Origin: Indioceanicola profundi
Lineage (GTDB): Bacteria; Pseudomonadota; Alphaproteobacteria; Azospirillales; Azospirillaceae
NCBI RefSeq assembly: GCF_003568845.1
Contig: NZ_CP030129.1
Location: 62,001 to 126,000, forward strand
Direction of reading: 5' to 3'
DNA: 64,000 bases
The notes below the pieces were generated by a model. The model searched no databases. It was not told the DNA's origin and saw only the letters and a list, made by a program, of their open reading frames with translations. Positions 1 through 12,246 of this stretch are shown here, piece by piece. Numbering within the stretch: position 1 is the first letter of the stretch; each line of letters begins with the position of its first letter. Made by a program: the position numbers and the translations under genes.

Positions 1-24
1 GCGAGCCGCGCAATTTGGTCACCC

Positions 25-2154
25 ATGGCTGACGACAAGGCCGCCGGAGCGCCCGTCGGTGTCCATGGGAGGCGTCAGGCGCCGCCTCCATCACACGAAC
101 CGGCACAGGCAGCTTCCACACCGGCGGAGCCGGACAGCGGCCCCGTCCGGATCGACCGCGGTGAGCCGCTGCCGCTCGGGCTGCACGATTGCCGCGACGG
201 CTTGAACATCGCGGTGTTCAGCCGGCACGCCACGGCCATGACCCTGCTTCTATACGAGACGGCCGCCGGGACCCAGCCGAGCGCCCGGTTCCCTCTCGAT
301 GCCCGGTGTCACCGGACCGGCGACATCTGGCATGCCAGCTTGACGGGAGACCTTCGCGGGAAGCTCTATGCTCTGCAGGCCGACGGGCCTCGTTCGCGGG
401 CTGGCGGAGACGAGTTCGATCCGCATCAAACGCTGCTCGATCCCTACGCCGCCGCCGTTACAGACCTGTCCGGCGGTTCGCGTGGCCGCTGCGTCATCGC
501 CGACCAGCGCTTCGACTGGGCCGACGACGCACCGCTCCGCCATCCCTGGAGCGAGACCATCCTCTACGAGACCCATGTGCGCGGGCTCACGATCGACCCG
601 TCCTCCGGGGTCCGCCGACCGGGGGAATATCTCGGCGTCGTCGAGAAGATCCCCTATCTGCGGGAGCTCGGCATCACCGCCCTCGAACTGATGCCGGTCC
701 AGGCCTTCGACCCGGAGGCGGCCGAAGGGCTCAACCCGCTGAGCGGCGAGCGGCTGCGCGACTACTGGGGCTACAATCCAGTCGCCCTGTTCGCGCCGAT
801 GCCGGGCTATGCCGGCGATGTCGCGCCAGGCGGCGAGCTCGTCGCCTTCAAGACCATGGTCCGCGAGCTTCACCGGGCAGGCATCGAGATCATCCTCGAC
901 GTCGTCTTCAACCACACGGCGGAAGGGGGAAGGAACGGTCCGACCTACAGCTTCCGGGGGCTCGACGACGCGATCTACTACATCCTGACGCCCGATGGGG
1001 AATACGTGGACTATTCCGGCTGCGGCAACACGCTGAACTGCAACCATCCGGTGGTGCGCAGCATGGTCGTCGACTGCCTGCGGCACTGGGTGATCCACTG
1101 CCACGTCGACGGCTTCCGCTTCGACCTCGCCTCGGTGCTCGGGCGGGATGAGCAAGGCAACCTGCTGGCGAACCCGCCTCTGCTCGAACAGATCGCCGAG
1201 GACCCGATCCTGCGCGACGTCAAGCTGATCGCCGAGGCCTGGGACGCCGGCGGCGCGTTCCAGGTGGGCAGCTTTCCCGGCGGGCGCTGGGCCGAGTGGA
1301 ACTGTCACTTTCGCGACGATGTCCGCCGCTTCTGGCGCGGCGACCCGGGCATGACCGGGGCGTTGGCGACCCGTCTCGCTGGCAGCAGCGATCTCTATCA
1401 GCCGGGCGGCGAAAGCCCGCTCAACAGCATCAACTTCATCACCAGCCACGACGGCTTCACGCTCAACGACCTCGTCAGCTACGCGCGCAAGCACAACGAG
1501 GCGAACGGTGAGGACAACCGTGACGGCCTCGACGAGAACTACAGCGACAACAACGGCGCCGAAGGACCGACCGACGATCCGCACATCGAAGCGATGCGGC
1601 TGCACCGGATCAGGAACCTGCTCGCCACGCTCCTGCTCTCGCGCGGCGTGCCGATGCTGCTCGGCGGCGACGAGTTCCGCCGCACGCAGGCGGGCAACAA
1701 CAACGCCTATTGCCAGGACAATGCGATCTCCTGGTACGACTGGTCGCTGGCGGAGCGGAATGGCGAACTCGTGCAGTTCGTCCGGCGGCTGATCGCGCTG
1801 CGCAAGGCGCATCCGGTCCTGCGCTCCGAAACTTTCTACACGGACGGGGAGATCAACTGGTTCGGACCAGCAGGGCAAGAGCCCGACTGGAACGGGGCCG
1901 ACAACCGGCTCGGCTGTCTCGTGCGGGGCAGCGACGTGGCACTCTGCCTGCTCTTCAACGGCTCTCCTGCCCGATGCCGGTTCGTCGTGCCGGCGCCGCC
2001 AGGGGGAGGATGGGAGGTGGTGATCGACACGTCGAAGGAGCAAACCACCGCCGACGCTTCGTTCGGCGCCGGACACCGGATGAATGCTGCGGGCGAGATC
2101 TGGCTCGAGGCGTGCACGACAGTCGTCGCTGTCAGCCGCTCCAAGGAAGCGTAG
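25..2154 (+). CDS. glgX: Glycogen debranching enzyme GlgX (isoamylase type)
   Basis: Hydrolyses alpha-1,6 branches of glycogen in the cytoplasm, preparing limit dextrins for phosphorylase. The protein has an N-terminal CBM48-like region (about residues 45-150) followed by a GH13 barrel. The catalytic set is visible: nucleophile D367 in FRFDLASVL, acid E404 in IAEAWD and D476 in TSHDGFTLND. The 709 residues are normal for GlgX. Homology-like sequence begins only near residue 40, and no ribosome binding site is visible in the 24 bases before this ATG, so the true start could lie before the window. It is followed 59 bp later by an SDR gene on the same strand. The matching phosphorylase, phosphoglucomutase and glycogen synthase genes are all within 27 kb. 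Confidence 0.93.
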   Translation: MADDKAAGAPVGVHGRRQAPPPSHEPAQAASTPAEPDSGPVRIDRGEPLPLGLHDCRDGLNIAVFSRHATAMTLLLYETAAGTQPSARFPLDARCHRTGDIWHASLTGDLRGKLYALQADGPRSRAGGDEFDPHQTLLDPYAAAVTDLSGGSRGRCVIADQRFDWADDAPLRHPWSETILYETHVRGLTIDPSSGVRRPGEYLGVVEKIPYLRELGITALELMPVQAFDPEAAEGLNPLSGERLRDYWGYNPVALFAPMPGYAGDVAPGGELVAFKTMVRELHRAGIEIILDVVFNHTAEGGRNGPTYSFRGLDDAIYYILTPDGEYVDYSGCGNTLNCNHPVVRSMVVDCLRHWVIHCHVDGFRFDLASVLGRDEQGNLLANPPLLEQIAEDPILRDVKLIAEAWDAGGAFQVGSFPGGRWAEWNCHFRDDVRRFWRGDPGMTGALATRLAGSSDLYQPGGESPLNSINFITSHDGFTLNDLVSYARKHNEANGEDNRDGLDENYSDNNGAEGPTDDPHIEAMRLHRIRNLLATLLLSRGVPMLLGGDEFRRTQAGNNNAYCQDNAISWYDWSLAERNGELVQFVRRLIALRKAHPVLRSETFYTDGEINWFGPAGQEPDWNGADNRLGCLVRGSDVALCLLFNGSPARCRFVVPAPPGGGWEVVIDTSKEQTTADASFGAGHRMNAAGEIWLEACTTVVAVSRSKEA

Positions 2155-2213
2155 CTCAGAAACCTGAGGCGGGTTCTCGGCCCGCCGGAATCGACCAGAG
2201 AGGAGTCTAAAAG

Positions 2214-2990
2214 ATGAGCAGAGTGCGAGACAAGGTGGCGATCGTGACAGGAGCCGCGCTGGGGCTGGGCGAGGCCTCGGCGCGGATGCTGGCGCGGGAG
2301 GGCGCAAAGGTGGTCGTCACCGACATCAAGGAGGAGGAAGGCGAGCGGGTGGCGCAGGACGTCGCCGCGGCCGGTGGCGAGGCAATCTATCTCCATCACG
2401 ACGTCGCCGACGAGAGCGCGTGGCAGCGAATGATCCAGGCCACCCTCGACCACTTCGGACGGCTCGACGTGCTGGTCAACAATGCCGGCGTCGGCTGGGG
2501 TGGGCCGCCCGAGGAGGAGACGCTGGAGCGCTGGCGCCGGCTGATGAGCGTCAATCTCGACGGCGTGTTCCTCGGCACCAAGCACGCGATCCTGGCGATG
2601 AAGCGGAAGGATCCGCCGGGCGGCTCGATCATCAACCTGGCCTCAATCGAGGGTCTGGTCGGCGACCCCAATCTCGGCGCCTACAATGCGTCTAAGGGCG
2701 GCGTGCGAATGTACACCAAGTCGGTGGCGCTCTATTGCGCCAAGGCGGGGTTGAACATCCGGGTGAACTCGATCCATCCTGGCTACATCTGGACGCCGAT
2801 GGTCGAGAACTACCTTGCCGAGAACGGCGACGTCGAGGAGGGCCGGCAGGCCCTTAACGCCCTGCACCCGATCGGTCATGTCGGCGAACCGGACGACATT
2901 GCTTATGGCGTGCTCTATCTCGCTTCGGACGAGTCGAAGTTCGTAACCGGCGCCGAACTGGTGATCGACGGCGGCTACACCGCCCAATAA
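2214..2990 (+). CDS. Short-chain dehydrogenase/reductase (SDR)
   Basis: Classical NAD(P)-dependent SDR of 258 residues. Visible features are the Rossmann glycine motif TGAALGLG (12-19), NNAG (89-92), catalytic S144 and the Y157/K161 pair in YNASK. The acidic D37 after the second strand favours NAD over NADP. The substrate cannot be told from sequence; the closest families include glucose 1-dehydrogenase and cyclopentanol dehydrogenase types. A clear ribosome binding site (GAGAGGAG) precedes the ATG. It sits between glgX and the interrupted cation ATPase on the same strand and is probably co-transcribed with them. Confidence 0.88.
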   Translation: MSRVRDKVAIVTGAALGLGEASARMLAREGAKVVVTDIKEEEGERVAQDVAAAGGEAIYLHHDVADESAWQRMIQATLDHFGRLDVLVNNAGVGWGGPPEEETLERWRRLMSVNLDGVFLGTKHAILAMKRKDPPGGSIINLASIEGLVGDPNLGAYNASKGGVRMYTKSVALYCAKAGLNIRVNSIHPGYIWTPMVENYLAENGDVEEGRQALNALHPIGHVGEPDDIAYGVLYLASDESKFVTGAELVIDGGYTAQ

Positions 2991-3069
2991 GCGGCCTGCC
3001 GCCGCGACATCCGTTCACTCGCCGGCTTCGAACTCCCCTGCGCGCCGGCCTTCAGCGCCGAGCAATGCA

Positions 3070-4338
3070 ATGACCGACCTTATTCAGCAGCAACCGACCG
3101 CCATGAATCCGGCTCGGCCCTGGCACGCCGTTCCCGTCGAGGAGGCTTTGCAGGTACTTGCAACCGGCTACGACGGTCTGGACGGGCAAGAAGCCTCCCG
3201 GCGGCTTTCCGGGCACGGCCGCAACCGCCTGCCGGTAGGCAAGACGCGCAGCGCGCTCCGCCGCTTCCTCGCCCAGTTCGACAACCTGCTGATCTACGTA
3301 CTGCTTGCCTCCGCGGCGATCACCCTGGCGCTCGGCCACGGCACCGATGCGGCGGTGATCGCGGCCGTCGTGCTCCTCAATGCCGCGATCGGCTTCGTGC
3401 AGGAGGGTCGCGCCGAGCGGGCGCTCAGTGCCATCCGCAGCATGCTCGCGCCGCACGCCTCGGTAATGCGCGGCGGGCATCGCCTCACAGTCGAGGCGGA
3501 GACTCTGGTCCCGGGCGACCTCGTGCTGCTCGATCCCGGTGATCGGGTCCCGGCCGACCTCCGTCTTCTTCGGACACGCAACCTGCGGATCGAGGAGGCG
3601 GCGCTGACCGGTGAATCGGTTCCGGTCGACAAATCACCGGCGCCGGTCGTTGCCGAAGCGCCGCTCGGGGATCGCAATTCCGTCGCCTTCTCGGGCACGC
3701 TGGTCGCCGCGGGCCGGGGCGCCGGCGTGGTCGTCGCCACCGGCGCCGACACCGAGATTGGGCGCGTCAGCGCGCTGGTCGGTGCGGTCGAGACGCTGAG
3801 AACGCCGCTGCTGCGCCAAATGGACGGCTTCGCTAGGCGCCTCACCTTCGTCGTCCTCGGCCTGTCGGCGGTGATCTTCGCCTTTGCCGTCCTCGTCCGC
3901 GGCTACGCCGCAGAGGACGCCTTCCTCGTCGTCGTCGGTGTTGCGGTGGCCGCCATCCCCGAGGGATTGCCGGCGGTGATGACGATCGCGCTCGCCATTG
4001 GCGTGCGGCGCATGGCGGCGCGGAACGCCATCGTCCGGCGCCTGCCCGCGGTCGAGACGCTGGGCTCGGTCTCGATCATCTGCACCGACAAGACGGGCAC
4101 GCTGACGCGCAATGAGATGACGGTAGCGGCGGCAGTGACCTCCGTTGCCACCTTCGCCGTCAGCGGCGAAGGCTATGACCCAAGCGGCGCGATCCGGCAT
4201 GGCGAGAAAGAGGTCGATCCGGCCAAGCACCCCGTCCTGGCCGAGCTGGCGCGCGCGGCTCTGCTCTGCAATGACGCGGCCCTCCGGCGGGCCGCGGGTG
4301 GGTGGGTGGTGGATGGCGACCCGATGGAGGGCGCCCTA
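3070..4338 (+). pseudogene. Cation P-type ATPase, 5' part, broken by IS630
   Basis: The first 423 codons of a PMCA/SERCA-like (type II) cation pump. They contain the N-terminal cation-ATPase domain, the actuator motif LTGESVPVDKS, the membrane motif PEGLPAVMT and the phosphorylation site D340 in DKTGTLTRNEMT. The coding sequence stops making sense at the TA at 4337-4338, where the IS630 element begins; reading on gives only antisense of the transposase. Removing the element and one TA copy rejoins the frame as ...DPMEGAL-VAFATKMG... with the 3' part at 5481, giving a continuous pump of 913 residues. That length is normal for the family. Calcium or another divalent cation is likely, but the ion is not proven. 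Confidence 0.92.
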
Positions 4339-5421
4339 GTGCAGCGACTCATTGAAGGGATGCAGTGGGCAGCACCTGAGCTTCTCCAGGATCGTTTCGG
4401 CGGGCTTGGTCCAGACGAAGGGTTTGGCCTTTCCGTTGTGCTCCCGGATGAACCGGCGGATTTCGTCTTCCAACTGGGGGACGGAGGTGAAGACGCCGCG
4501 CCTCAGGCGCTTGCGGGTCAGGGTCGAGAAGAAGCCCTCGACGGCGTTCAACCAGGAGGCCGAGGTGGGCGTGAAGTGGAAAACCCAGCGCGGGTGGTCG
4601 GCCAACCAAGCCTGGACCTTGGGATGCTTGTGGGTCCCGTAATTGTCCAGGATGGCATGGATGATCTTGCCCGCCGGGACGGCGCGCTCGACGGCGTTGA
4701 GGAACTTGATGAACTCCTGGTGGCGATGCTGGGCCATGCAGCGGCCGACCACGGTGCCGTCCAGCACATTCAGCGCGGCGAACAGGGTGGTGGTGCCGTG
4801 GCGCTTGTAATCGTGGGTCATGGTCCCGCATTTCCCCGGCTTCAGCGGCAGTCCCGGCTGGGTACGGTCGAGCGCCTGGATCTGGCTTTTCTCGTCGATG
4901 GAGACGACCACCGCATGGGCGGGCGGGTCCATGTACAGCCCGACGACGTCCTCGACCTTGGTTGCGAAGGCCGGATCGTTCGACCGCTTGAAGGTGCGGA
5001 TGCGGTGGGGCTGGAGCCGGTGCGCCTCCCAGATGCGTTGGACGGTGCGCAGGCTCAGGCCGACGGCCTTGGCCATCGCCCGACCCGTCCAGTGTGTCGC
5101 CGTGCCCGGCGGCTCCGCGCAGGTCAGGGACACGACCCGCTGCACCGTATCCGGCGGAATCGGGGCCTTGCCCGGCTTGCGGCTCGGTTCGCGCAGCAGG
5201 ACATCCACGCCCCTCTCGGCGAAGCGGCGCTGCCAGCGCCAGACCGAGGGACGGCTCACCCCGGTCTGCCGGGCGATCTCAAGGACCGGCAGGCGCTCCG
5301 CCGACAACAGAACGATCCGGGCCCGCTGCACATGCTTGAGCGGGCGGTTGCGGTCCCCAATGACGGCGGCCAACCGCGCGCGGTCCTCAGGGCTGATGAT
5401 GACGCTGACTGTCTGGGCCAT
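4336..5421 (-). CDS. IS630 family transposase
   Basis: DDE transposase of about 361 residues with an N-terminal helix-turn-helix region (IARQTGVSRPSVWRW) and the IS630 DDE catalytic core: D in SIDEKSQ, D in LDNYGTHK and E in NAVEGFFS. The start at 5421 (MAQTVSV) is preferred; an in-frame ATG six codons upstream at 5439 is possible. The TAG stop at 4338-4336 is not wholly inside the element: TA comes from the duplicated target and G from the flanking host base. The gene looks intact and potentially active. Confidence 0.93.
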   Translation of the reverse strand: MAQTVSVIISPEDRARLAAVIGDRNRPLKHVQRARIVLLSAERLPVLEIARQTGVSRPSVWRWQRRFAERGVDVLLREPSRKPGKAPIPPDTVQRVVSLTCAEPPGTATHWTGRAMAKAVGLSLRTVQRIWEAHRLQPHRIRTFKRSNDPAFATKVEDVVGLYMDPPAHAVVVSIDEKSQIQALDRTQPGLPLKPGKCGTMTHDYKRHGTTTLFAALNVLDGTVVGRCMAQHRHQEFIKFLNAVERAVPAGKIIHAILDNYGTHKHPKVQAWLADHPRWVFHFTPTSASWLNAVEGFFSTLTRKRLRRGVFTSVPQLEDEIRRFIREHNGKAKPFVWTKPAETILEKLRCCPLHPFNESLH

Positions 5422-5478
5422 AAGCCCAGACTCGCACACCGCCGACCCGCTGTGAATCCTTTGTCGGCGTCAATGCAC
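4339..5478 (-). mobile_element. IS630-family insertion sequence, complete
   Basis: A 1140-bp element flanked on both sides by TA (4337-4338 and 5479-5480), the target duplication typical of IS630/Tc1-mariner elements. The ends are imperfect inverted repeats: GTGCAGCGACTCATTGAA at the left and GTGCATTGACGCCGACAAA read inward from the right. It carries one transposase gene on the minus strand, opposite to the host ATPase gene it interrupts. Confidence 0.93.
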
Positions 5479-5480
5479 TA

Positions 5481-6953
5481 GTCGCTTTCGCGACCAAGAT
5501 GGGGATCGATGCTGAGCCTTTGCGCCGGCACCTGCCGCGGACGGACGAAATTCCATTTGACGCTCAGCACCGCTTCATGGCGACGCTGCACCACGATCAT
5601 GCCGGCGGGGCTTTCCTCTGCCTCAAGGGGGCGCCGGAGCGGGTGCTGGCGATGTGTCATCGCCAGCGTGGTCCCGCGGGCGATGAGCTCCTCGACCCGT
5701 CGATCTGGCGCGAGCAGGTGGAGGCGCTGGCGGCGCGGGGACAGCGGGTGCTCGCCGTCGCCACCAAGCCGATGCCGCGACAAATGCACACTCTCGCTTT
5801 CGCCGACGCCGAGGGCGGCCTGACGCTGTTGGGCCTGCTCGGTCTGATCGACCCACCGCGCGAAGAGGCCGTCACGGCGGTGCGCGACTGCCAGGCGGCG
5901 GGCATCCGGGTCAAGATGATCACCGGCGACCACGCCGCGACCGCCGCCGCCATCGCCCGGCAGATCGGGATCGTAAATTCCGACTTCGTCGCCACCGGCG
6001 CAGAACTCGACGAACTCGACGACGCGGCGCTGCGCCGCACGGCGCACGATACCGACGTCTTTGCCCGCACCACGCCGGAGCACAAGCTGCGCCTGGTCGA
6101 GGCGCTTCAGGCCGACCGTGCGGTGCTGGCGATGACCGGCGACGGGGTTAACGACGCGCCGGCGCTGAAGCGCGCCGATGTCGGCGTCGCCATGGGGCGA
6201 AAGGGTACGGAGGCCGCGAAGGAGGCGGCCGAGATGGTGCTTGCCGACGACAACTTCGCCTCCATCGTCGCCGCGGTGCGTGAGGGCCGCACGGTCTACG
6301 ACAACGTCAAGAAGGTCATCGCCTGGACCCTGCCGACCAACGGCGGCGAGGCGCTGTCCATCATCGGCGCCATCCTGATCGGGCTGACGCTGCCGATGAC
6401 TGCGGTGCAGATCCTGTGGATAAACATGGTCACCGCGCTGGCGCTCGGGCTCACCCTGGCGTTCGAGCCGACCGAGCCCGGTACCATGCGCCGGCCACCT
6501 CGCGCGGCCGGCGAGCCGCTGCTGTCGCGATTCGTGGTCTGGCGGATCGTCTTCGTGTCGATCTTGTTCGTGATCGGGACGTTCGGAATGTTTTTCTGGG
6601 CCGAACGTCGAGGACTGTCGCTGGAGGAAGCGCGCACGCTGGTGGTCAACACCATCGTGGTGATGGAGATTTTCTATCTGTTCAGCGTGCGCTTCCAGCA
6701 TGGTCCCTCTCTCACTTGGTCCGGCGTCCTGGGCACTCCGGCGGTGCTGATCGGTGTCGGAGTCGTCGTGCTTCTCCAACTCGCTTTCACCTATGCGCCG
6801 CCTCTCCAGGCCCTGTTCGATACAAGGCCGGTGGGACCGTCGGACGGACTCGCGGTGGTGGGCACAGGAATCGCCCTGTTGGCCATTCTCGAAATCGAGA
6901 AGCTGGTTCGGCGAATCTGCAGGCGCCTACGCCTTCGTGGTCAGGCCGCATGA
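5481..6953 (+). pseudogene. Cation P-type ATPase, 3' part, broken by IS630
   Basis: The remaining 490 codons of the pump started at 3070. They hold the nucleotide-binding motif KGAPERV, the hinge motifs MITGDH and [12 protein letters not shown], and the C-terminal membrane helices including the segment around WINMVTALALG. The frame continues exactly from GTC at 5481 once the 1140-bp insertion and the second TA are removed. In the present sequence it is shifted by two bases relative to the 5' part, so read-through cannot rescue it. An internal ATG at 5499 exists, but a product from it would lack the phosphorylation site. Since every motif is otherwise intact, the insertion looks recent. Confidence 0.92.
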
Positions 6954-7068
6954 GGAGAACACTTCCCTCAGATCGGATGGGAGGTCGAATAGCCGAAGGA
7001 CGGGCTGTGCCGGGACGTTTGACAGCTCAGGTATCCGCCGTCCGAAAACCCCTGCGCCCTTGTGCCGC

Positions 7069-10417
<3,349 letters not shown>

Positions 10418-10429
10418 TCGCTCGGTTCC

Positions 10430-11128
10430 TTACACGCCCCACGCATAGGCGGGGATGCTGCTGACATTGAGCTCCACGCCCTTCACGCCGGGCGCGTTCG
10501 TGGCAGCGACGCGCAGCGCTTCGCCCTGTTCTGGCGAATCGACGACGCCCCAGACCTGGACGATGCCGTCCACGACCACGACGCTTACGCCGTAGGTCGG
10601 CGCCCAGTCGGCCGCCTGTATCTCTTCGAGGATCTGCTTTCGGATCGTCTCGTCCTCGACGGAAGCGGGGACGGCCGGAGCATGGCGTTGCGCCGCAAAG
10701 CCGCGTAGCAGGTCGGCGCGGCTGACGATGCCGACGACCTTGCCGCTACGCACGACCGGCACGCGCTTGATCCGCTTTGTCTCCAGGAGATGCGCGATGT
10801 CGCCGGCCTGCGTGTCCTCCGTGACCGTGACGACGTCACGCGTCATGACGTCGGCAGCGGAGCGGCCGTGGGTCTTGACATACTCCGCCGCGTTCGCGCC
10901 GGAGCCCGAGAAAAGCCGCAGCCACCAGGAGCCGTGCCGATGGCTGCCGTCTTCCGCGCGACGCAGGAAGTCGCCTTCGCTCACCATCCCGACCAGCCTG
11001 CCGGCGCTATCGATCACCGGCACGCCGCTGATGTGCCGTTCGAGGAGAAGCCGCGCCACGTCCGACACGCAGGTCTCCGGTGCGACCGAGACGACAGGCG
11101 TTGTCATGATGTCCTTTGCCCTCATCAT
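10430..11128 (-). CDS. CBS-pair protein with C-terminal BON domain
   Basis: A 232-residue cytoplasmic protein with two CBS repeats (about residues 6-60 and 90-145; key segments DIMTTPVVSV and DVMTRDVVTV) and a BON domain at about 155-225. CBS pairs bind adenosyl ligands and sense energy state in many enzymes; BON domains often bind lipid or other partners. The gene overlaps the GAPDH gene by four bases (ATGA type), so translation is likely coupled, and it lies 12 bp before glgP. An energy-sensing role in this carbon operon is an inference from the context. Confidence 0.85.
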   Translation of the reverse strand: MMRAKDIMTTPVVSVAPETCVSDVARLLLERHISGVPVIDSAGRLVGMVSEGDFLRRAEDGSHRHGSWWLRLFSGSGANAAEYVKTHGRSAADVMTRDVVTVTEDTQAGDIAHLLETKRIKRVPVVRSGKVVGIVSRADLLRGFAAQRHAPAVPASVEDETIRKQILEEIQAADWAPTYGVSVVVVDGIVQVWGVVDSPEQGEALRVAATNAPGVKGVELNVSSIPAYAWGV

Positions 11129-12180
11129 CGTCCTCCCAGCGCGTCGACGACCGCGCCGATACCCAGCGCTGCGTTGGTCTTGACAATGGATTCGCGGGGA
11201 TCGCGCACCTGCCCGACCAGGGCCCGGATCGCATCCACCGTCTCCGGGATGACGATCGCCTGGTTGTCGACCATGTAGCCGTAGAAGAGCTCGTCGCCTT
11301 CAACCTTCAGCATGTCGGCCCACAGCGCCACCTCGTAGAGGTTATCGTGTGGGCGGCCGAGATCAGCCATCAGCTCCTTGACCGCGTTGATCGCAGTCAG
11401 GCCGTCCGCCATGCGGATGAGCGCGATGCGGGGGGACGAGCGGAAGGCCTCGAGCACCTCCTCCTTGTCGGCCGATCGCGTCAGTTGCACCGCCCAGTAG
11501 TGCAGGTGCGCTAGGGTCTCCGGCACCTTCACGGCCATGGTGATTACGTCGAGGTCGGGATCGACGCTCTGGGCGTCGGGCCCTTGGTGGCTCGGGATCT
11601 CGGCCTCGGGCACCAGCGTGTTCATGATGCCGCCCAGATGGCTCTCCCATGGGTCGGTCGCGCGTCGCAGCAGCGTCCCGCGCGCCCGGCGCAGCAGTCC
11701 GGCATGCTTGAGCGCCGTGAGGGTGCGCACGATCGAAGTGGTGTTGCAGGAGACGACGCGCGTGCTGTCCCGGCCCAGCGCGCTCTCATAGCTGGCCTCG
11801 GCGACGAAGGAGTGGCCAGTCACTTCGTGCTTTTCGCCACCCTGGACGATGAACTTCATGCCCTTCTGGCGGTAGAGCTCGACGTTCTTCGCCGCCACGC
11901 GCTTCGGCGTGCAGTCGACGACCACATCCGAAGCGCCGAGAAGGTCGTCGAGGGCGCCGGCGACATCGAGCCCGGCATCGCGCATCGCCTGTGCTTGCTC
12001 GCTCGTGGCGCCGTAGAGCCGGAAGCCCTTCTGCGTCACCATCCGCGCCCGCCAGTCGGCACTGATGTCCGACACGCCGGCCAGCTCCATGTCCTCCTGT
12101 TGGGCCACTGCATCGGCGACGCGCTTGCCGATCACGCCGTAGCCGTTGACGGCGACGCGGGTCTTGCTGTTTGTGTTCAT
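11125..12180 (-). CDS. Type II (archaeal-type) glyceraldehyde-3-phosphate dehydrogenase
   Basis: A 351-residue dehydrogenase matching the archaeal/type II GAPDH family, not the usual bacterial GapA. Visible are the N-terminal Rossmann stretch VAVNGYGVIGKRVADAV and the catalytic cysteine C145 in SCNTTSIVRT, the type II active-site pattern. It would oxidise glyceraldehyde 3-phosphate with NAD(P) and phosphate in the cytoplasm. Its stop overlaps the CBS-BON gene start, and it follows the UbiB-like gene by 66 bp. Such enzymes are uncommon in bacteria, and in this setting it is probably a second, stress-linked isozyme. Confidence 0.9.
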   Translation of the reverse strand: MNTNSKTRVAVNGYGVIGKRVADAVAQQEDMELAGVSDISADWRARMVTQKGFRLYGATSEQAQAMRDAGLDVAGALDDLLGASDVVVDCTPKRVAAKNVELYRQKGMKFIVQGGEKHEVTGHSFVAEASYESALGRDSTRVVSCNTTSIVRTLTALKHAGLLRRARGTLLRRATDPWESHLGGIMNTLVPEAEIPSHQGPDAQSVDPDLDVITMAVKVPETLAHLHYWAVQLTRSADKEEVLEAFRSSPRIALIRMADGLTAINAVKELMADLGRPHDNLYEVALWADMLKVEGDELFYGYMVDNQAIVIPETVDAIRALVGQVRDPRESIVKTNAALGIGAVVDALGGR

Positions 12181-12246
12181 GTCTTTCTCCTCAGGTGAGC
12201 GTGGAAACTGTTCGTTGGCTCCGGGGCATTCGGCTCCTGTGCATCG

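Noticed and set aside
250-2307. Long minus-strand frame opposite glgX
   Set aside because: High-GC shadow of glgX with no recognisable domain; glgX carries all catalytic motifs.
4339-5481. Continuation of the cation ATPase frame as an 803-residue protein
   Set aside because: The stretch after codon 423 is only the antisense of the IS630 transposase; the real ATPase continues at 5481.
5478-6779. Minus-strand frame of over 430 codons opposite the ATPase 3' part
   Set aside because: Low-complexity shadow rich in Arg, His and Asp; no domain and no ribosome binding site.
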